A stretch of DNA of 64,000 nt from Gaeumannomyces sp. JS-464 (taxonomy: Eukaryota > Ascomycota > Sordariomycetes > Magnaporthales > Magnaporthaceae): positions 6,014,001-6,078,000 of the forward strand of contig NGZR01000002.1 in NCBI GenBank assembly GCA_002197995.1. The letters run 5' to 3'. Below, in pieces: positions 59,471 to 64,000 of the stretch. The translations under genes and the position numbers were made by a program. A model generated the notes under the pieces. It worked only from the letters and a program-made list of their open reading frames with translations, made no database searches and was not told the DNA's origin. Within the stretch, counting starts at the first letter, position 1, and the number at the start of each line of letters is the position of its first letter.

Positions 59471-60297
59471 TCGGCATAAAAAAGACTATGCCCCGAAGCA
59501 ACGTTTAATTGGATAAGCTACTACGACAAATTGTACGTTATATACCAATTCGATAAAAAGGTTACCGGATGGTCCTTTTAAAAACCCCGAAGCATTGTTA
59601 CGCTTAAAGTTATTAAGGTTATATACGATAACGAGGGAATATAGCGCGTCGTTTTCGGGTTTACAAACTCGAAAGGAAAAAACGACGCCGCTTTTCGTAA
59701 AACTTAAAAAAAAAGCAACTTTAATAAGCGGTTCGAAAGGAAAAGAAGTTTAAAAAAAGCTTTTAAACTAAACATATTTTTTTCGAAAGTCGGAAAGTTT
59801 TAATACCGACGTTAAAATGGATTAAAGCGAATAAAACCTCGGAACGGCCGAGTTTTAAAAACGAGGAAAAGGCTCGAAAGGCGAAACCTTTATACCTATA
59901 ATTTGTAAAAGCTAGGCAAACTAAAAGGGCTAACGCGCTTTTACGCTTTTCGATGTTTTAAAGTGTTTTTAAAACGTTAAAATTTTAAAATACCCAAATG
60001 GCTTGTTATATTACGCTATACCGGTAAACGGGAATAACGGTTAACTTTTATCGTGGTTTAATAACTAATAAAAAATTAAATATACTAATTACCTGTTCGA
60101 CGATATAAGCGAGCTAAAAAGGGCTGCGCTAGTTTCCGAATATTACTTTAACGTTAATATGAAATACTTTAAATATTTATGCTTATTTTAAGCAAAATGC
60201 ATTTACGGAAAGTGCAAATTCCACTTACGACCTAAGCTTAAATACGATTTTTTTTTACGGAAAATAAAAAGCAAGCCTAAAATTAAACCTTGTTAAA

Positions 60298-60749
60298 AAT
60301 AAGCACTATATATAACAAGGTACCTACTTTGTAATCCTTACTTTGCACTTGTACTGGTTAAGCTAGTTTATGTATATAGCTTTAGGTTAAATGCGTACAT
60401 ATGTGCGTGCGGGCATTTAACTTACCCTGCATTTCTTATACGCTTTGGTAGGATAAGTGGTAACGCTAGCTACTTTGTAAAGGTTGCCACCGCACGAATT
60501 ACCCATTTTGCAAAAGCCTTTATATGACGAAGTTAACCTTAAAAGCCGAACGTAAAAATGGCTTTAATAGCTGTAGGCTGATTTTTAAAAATCCCTATAT
60601 TAAATAGTTTTTCGGAAAATCGCGCGCGATACCGCAACCCTTAAAGGGAAAAAACACGCGGGATCGATGTCGGTAGGTATATAAAAGAATAAAGTTAGCT
60701 ATTCCTTACCCACAATTAATTAAGCTTGTGGATATCCCAAAGTGCTTAG
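60298..60749. other. unique, less degraded spacer with a tRNA-like motif
   Basis: No match to other repeats in the window. TAGGATAAGTGG near 60,450 and GCACGAATTAC near 60,495 resemble Pol III boxes A and B at plausible spacing, but pairing is poor. No gene seen. Confidence 0.35.
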
Positions 60750-61200
60750 TGTTACGACTAAAAGGCATAAAAGTGCGCCCGCAAAAAGGGGCGGCATAGG
60801 AAAAAAAAAGGGGCACTGCCCCGCACTCCTTTATTACGTAACCAGGGTTATTAATATGTTTAAAACGGATATATTAAAAAAGGGTAATATGTTTAATATG
60901 TTTATATTAAATATATTAACTTAAAAACGGAGATATGTTTAATATATCCATATTAAACATATTAACCCGTCGCACGGAACGGGTGGTTACTATAAGAAAA
61001 AATGGTTTCCTTATTTGTTTTAAATAGTTTTAACTAAAGCTTCGGCATTAATTAACTTAAATTAGCTTTTAAACATTCCCTAAAGTAAGCAATTAAACCG
61101 GCTTTTTAAATTACGTAAATCTTTAAACAACCAAATTTACGATACTATTTAATTCACCTTTAAAATGCTTTACTTTAAAAGTAAACCTTTAATTGTAACA
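60750..61200 (+). repeat. 5' LTR of copy G (451 bp), variant U3
   Basis: TGTTACGACTAAAAGG to TTGTAACA. The U3 carries palindromic ATATGTTTAATATG / TATTAAACATATTAA motifs (60,855-60,965) instead of ATTTGTGG repeats. Confidence 0.85.
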
Positions 61201-61209
61201 TTTTAATTA

Positions 61210-63105
61210 ACGTGGTTTACAAACGAGTCGCGCACATAAGCGAGTCGCGCATTTTCCAATGCGACGCGTGTTTCCCACTTCCAACTTCAATTTCTTAATA
61301 ACCACAAATAAAATCGACGTCCAAAAAAGCTAAAATTGTTTTCGCTATGCAAACAGTCCAATTTAATAAAGGACTAAGTTTGCGTTCGGCAACTAAGATT
61401 TACGATATTTCTAAATCCACGTTACGCGACCAACGCGCCGGCAAACCTGCTCGACGCGACACTATGCCCAAATTACGGAAATTAACGAAATCCGAAAAGG
61501 AGGCGCTTATTAAATACATCCTCGAGCTGGATTTCCGCGCATTTCCTCCCCGGCCTTTTAGTGTTAAAAATATGGCCAACCGATTACTTACCGAACGTAA
61601 CGCGGGCGCCGTTAGCAAAAACTGGGTCGCGAATTTCGTTAAACGCCGCGCAAAGCTCGGTACGCGCTGGATTCGAAAGTACGATTATTAAAAAGCCAAA
61701 TGCAAAAATCCTAAGCTCGTTTTTGCCTAATTCGACCTTATATAAAACACTATAAACAAATATGGCATTTAAAGTAAAAACATTTACAATTTTAACGAAA
61801 CCGGCTTTTTTATAGGCATAATCGCCGCCGTTATAATTATTATAACATTAAAAGGCCGTAATAAAGCAAAACTAATTTAGCTTAGCAATCGGAAATGGGC
61901 TACGGTTATTTAAAAGGTTAATTGTTACGGTTAAGCGATCCCCCTTTTTATTATCGTTAAAAGGCAGTACCATTTGGCCAATTGGTATTTGGAAACCGAC
62001 TTTCCACGCGATTAAGTCATTTTAACGAGTGCTAACGGGTAAACTACGAACGAGCTCGGCTTAAAATGGATTTAGCATTTCGATAAACATATTACAACTT
62101 ATAAAAAAGGGTTTTATCGTTTATTAATGCTAAACGGCTATAAAAGCCACTATTTAACGGATTTCGAGCTTTATTGCTAAAAACATAATATTATTACGCT
62201 TTGCATGCCTTCGCATTCGTTTTACTTTTTTTAACCGCTTAATGTTAAATGTTTTAACCCGCTAAAAAAAGCGTACGGTCGATAAGTTGAAAATTTAATA
62301 AAATTACACGTTAACTACGTAATTAAAATCGAGTTCCTTTCGGCGTTTAAAACGGCATTTTTTTAACTTTATAACCGAAAAAAATATTTAAAAAAGGTTT
62401 CGAAAGGCTAGCTTTGCTTTTTTTAATTCGAATTCGGTTTTAAAAAAGCTAAATATAAGGTTACAAATTTTAACTCCCCCGAAAAAGCCTTTAAGCGACG
62501 CCGAACTTTAAACTTTTAAAACGCTCTAAACAGCTAAAAACGCAATTTCGTAATCCGAATATATTAAAAATCGGATTTCCAATTACCGGAGCAGCTTTCC
62601 GTTACCTATGCTATTAGCTATGGACCAATTAACGAAAAGGGCTAAAGCAATTATGCATCGGGTTAACCTTTTGGAAAAAAAGTGCTCCAAGCTACGAAAG
62701 GCGAACGAGGCACTAAGCAAACGCCGGAAGGCCAAAAAAACACGTGTCCGATAAAAAGGGTTACATACTGTTAAAAAGATACGAAATGTTTTAAACCAGC
62801 AAAAGCTAAATAGGCAGTTATAGCAAAAAATGCGCGATTATAAAAGGCAGGAAAGGAGGGCAACGACGACTCGTTAGCGATGTGGCACTTACGGTAAAAC
62901 CGGATATAATGCGCGCACTTGTTAGGAAAAAGTAAAAACGTTCGATGTATATAATTCCGAATAGTTTAAATGGATTTTTGGCGTTGTTAGGTTGGCATGC
63001 GCGTCGATTAACCGGAAGTCGGGTGTAGGTGCGCGACTCGCTTGTGTGCGCGACTCGCTTGTGTGCGCGACTCGCTTGTGTGCGCGACTCGCTTGTAAAC
63101 CACGT
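61210..63105 (+). mobile_element. Fot1/pogo-like transposon P6, inserted in chromovirus G
   Basis: It is 1,896 bp, flanked by TA. Left end ACGTGGTTTACAAACGAGTC; right end CTTGTAAACCACGT. The 114-codon frame at 61,347-61,691 keeps the HTH part (SATKIYDISKSTLRDQRAG ... NWVANFVKRRAKLGTRW). The DDE blocks read FNETGFFIG near 61,790 and MLNGYKSH near 62,128, with both aspartates replaced by Asn, and a QPLDV-like block follows. The knuckle near 62,888 has His to Tyr. The right subterminal motif is amplified to four 17-bp units. Confidence 0.94.
63029..63097 (+). repeat. four 17-bp subterminal repeats of P6
   Basis: The unit GTGCGCGACTCGCTTGT is repeated four times just inside the right terminus; the left end has two copies in inverse. 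Confidence 0.93.
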
Positions 63106-63107
63106 TA

Positions 63108-64000
63108 ATCCTATTTAGCGCTTTATTAAAAGACGAATAGTGCAATTATAATAAGCAGCAGTAAAAAGCTTAAAAAGGAAAAGATTACGGTTTTTACGTT
63201 TAACGGTGTAAAGTATAACCTCGACAAAGCCGTTAACACGGCCAGCCTTTTTAAGCTTATAACGGACGAAATCGCTAAAGGCTAAAACGAGGTAAAACAA
63301 TTTATTACAAAGTTAATATCTTTCGAAGCACTTATCGCAATTCGAACGTATAAGTTCTTATTCCCGGATTTTTATAAAAGGAAAAACGGTAAATTTAAAA
63401 CGTTTTTTACTAAATGCAAACGCTATTTTAAATTTTACGAATAATAGTTTATACGCGAAAAATAAAAAGTTGTTTACGCTATTATTAAACTAAACGGCAA
63501 AATGAAAAAATGGTTTTAGCCGACCTAAAACGATTATTTTAAAAGATATAAAAATAGCTAAAAAACTATTAAGCTTATTTTTATTAACTTTAAAACCTTC
63601 GGAAAAAAGGTTAAAAAAATGTTTAATATAATCGACGAAACTTAAATTGCCGAAAAAAATTTGCTAGCTATTAAATAGCAAAGGTTTACGGCCAAATACG
63701 CAGCGGATTTTTAACGGGTTAGCATTAAGTTTAATTAAAGTAACGCTACTTAATATTGCACTTTTATAACGGATTACGCGAGGATGTAAAAAATAAACTC
63801 GCGAAGTAGGATCGCCCCGAGTTTTTTACGGATTACGTTCGAAACGCGGTTCGCATTAGCGATAAATTGTACGAACGATAATAAAAAAAAAGGCTACGAA
63901 TAAAAAAAGTGGTATAAAATAAAGCTAATTAGAAAAAGGCTAAATAGTAGCCGATTACGGCATACGGTACGCATTTAAGCCTTATAAACTTTAGCGTAAA
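63108..64000 (+). pseudogene. gag: gag of copy G
   Basis: Collinear with copy A from 6,515, including DYVRNAVRISDKLYER near 63,830-63,880. Damaged by in-frame stops; the zinc knuckle would lie beyond the window. Confidence 0.75.

Larger units (their letters stand above)
58026..60297 (+). mobile_element. chromovirus copy F: 5' LTR, gag and start of pol, truncated
   Basis: The LTR is followed by gag and early pol collinear with copy A. It ends near 60,297 after CTAAAATTAAACCTTG, where copy A continues. Inserted beside the capsid-like ORF. Confidence 0.85.
60750..64000 (+). mobile_element. chromovirus copy G, runs out of the window, with nested P6
   Basis: LTR, leader TTTTAATTA, then pogo P6, then gag. 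The leader is continuous across P6 (TTTTAATTA and ATCCTATTTAGCGC). The 3' part lies beyond 64,000. Confidence 0.87.

Overview
The window looks like a filamentous ascomycete (Pezizomycotina) chromosome crossing a sharp compositional border. Positions 1 to about 5,165 are balanced-GC, intron-bearing DNA. Positions from about 5,170 to 64,000 are very AT-rich, gene-poor, nested transposon wreckage. In the AT-rich part CpG is kept, while CA/TG is depleted in favour of TA. Stops in old reading frames fall where TGG, CAA or CAG would be expected, paired repeats differ mostly by transitions, and catalytic Asp codons read Asn. This is the signature of RIP (repeat-induced point mutation).

Layout. (1) 1-4,254, minus: a STAND/NLR-type gene (N-terminal NACHT_N-like domain, NACHT ATPase, ankyrin repeats), truncated by the window start, with three small introns, two apparent frameshifts and a fresh 108-bp ankyrin duplication. 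(2) 4,255-5,165: unique spacer. (3) 5,170-16,510: colliding fragments of a Ty3/Gypsy chromovirus. (4) 16,511-22,070: an older chromovirus relic carrying a foldback, a MITE and a Fot1/pogo-like transposon. (5) 22,071-31,220: a Tad1-like LINE hit by another pogo element. (6) 31,221-35,860: head-to-head chromovirus gag pieces, an LTR with internal minisatellite and another pogo copy. (7) 35,861-47,700: a hAT transposase relic split by a pogo element and by a second LINE. (8) 47,701-58,025: a broken island with a Rep-like pseudogene on plus and a capsid-like set of ORFs on minus, tail to tail, interrupted by a complete 7.5-kb chromovirus with a perfect CTTTT target duplication. (9) 58,026-64,000: two more chromoviruses, the second split by a sixth pogo element.

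Insertion order is readable from target duplications. Chromovirus, LINE, hAT and the Rep/Cap island are hosts, and the pogo elements (TA duplications) are the latest arrivals wherever they occur. No transposase, reverse transcriptase or replication protein here looks intact.

The most unusual content is island (8). It resembles an endogenised circular single-stranded DNA (CRESS-DNA) virus, with a Rep showing the FLTYP motif and a convergent capsid-like gene, totalling about 2.6-2.8 kb once the later chromovirus is discounted. Also notable are an antisense CxxC gene carried inside the chromovirus family and a 17-bp-spaced subterminal repeat architecture shared by all pogo copies and their MITEs.
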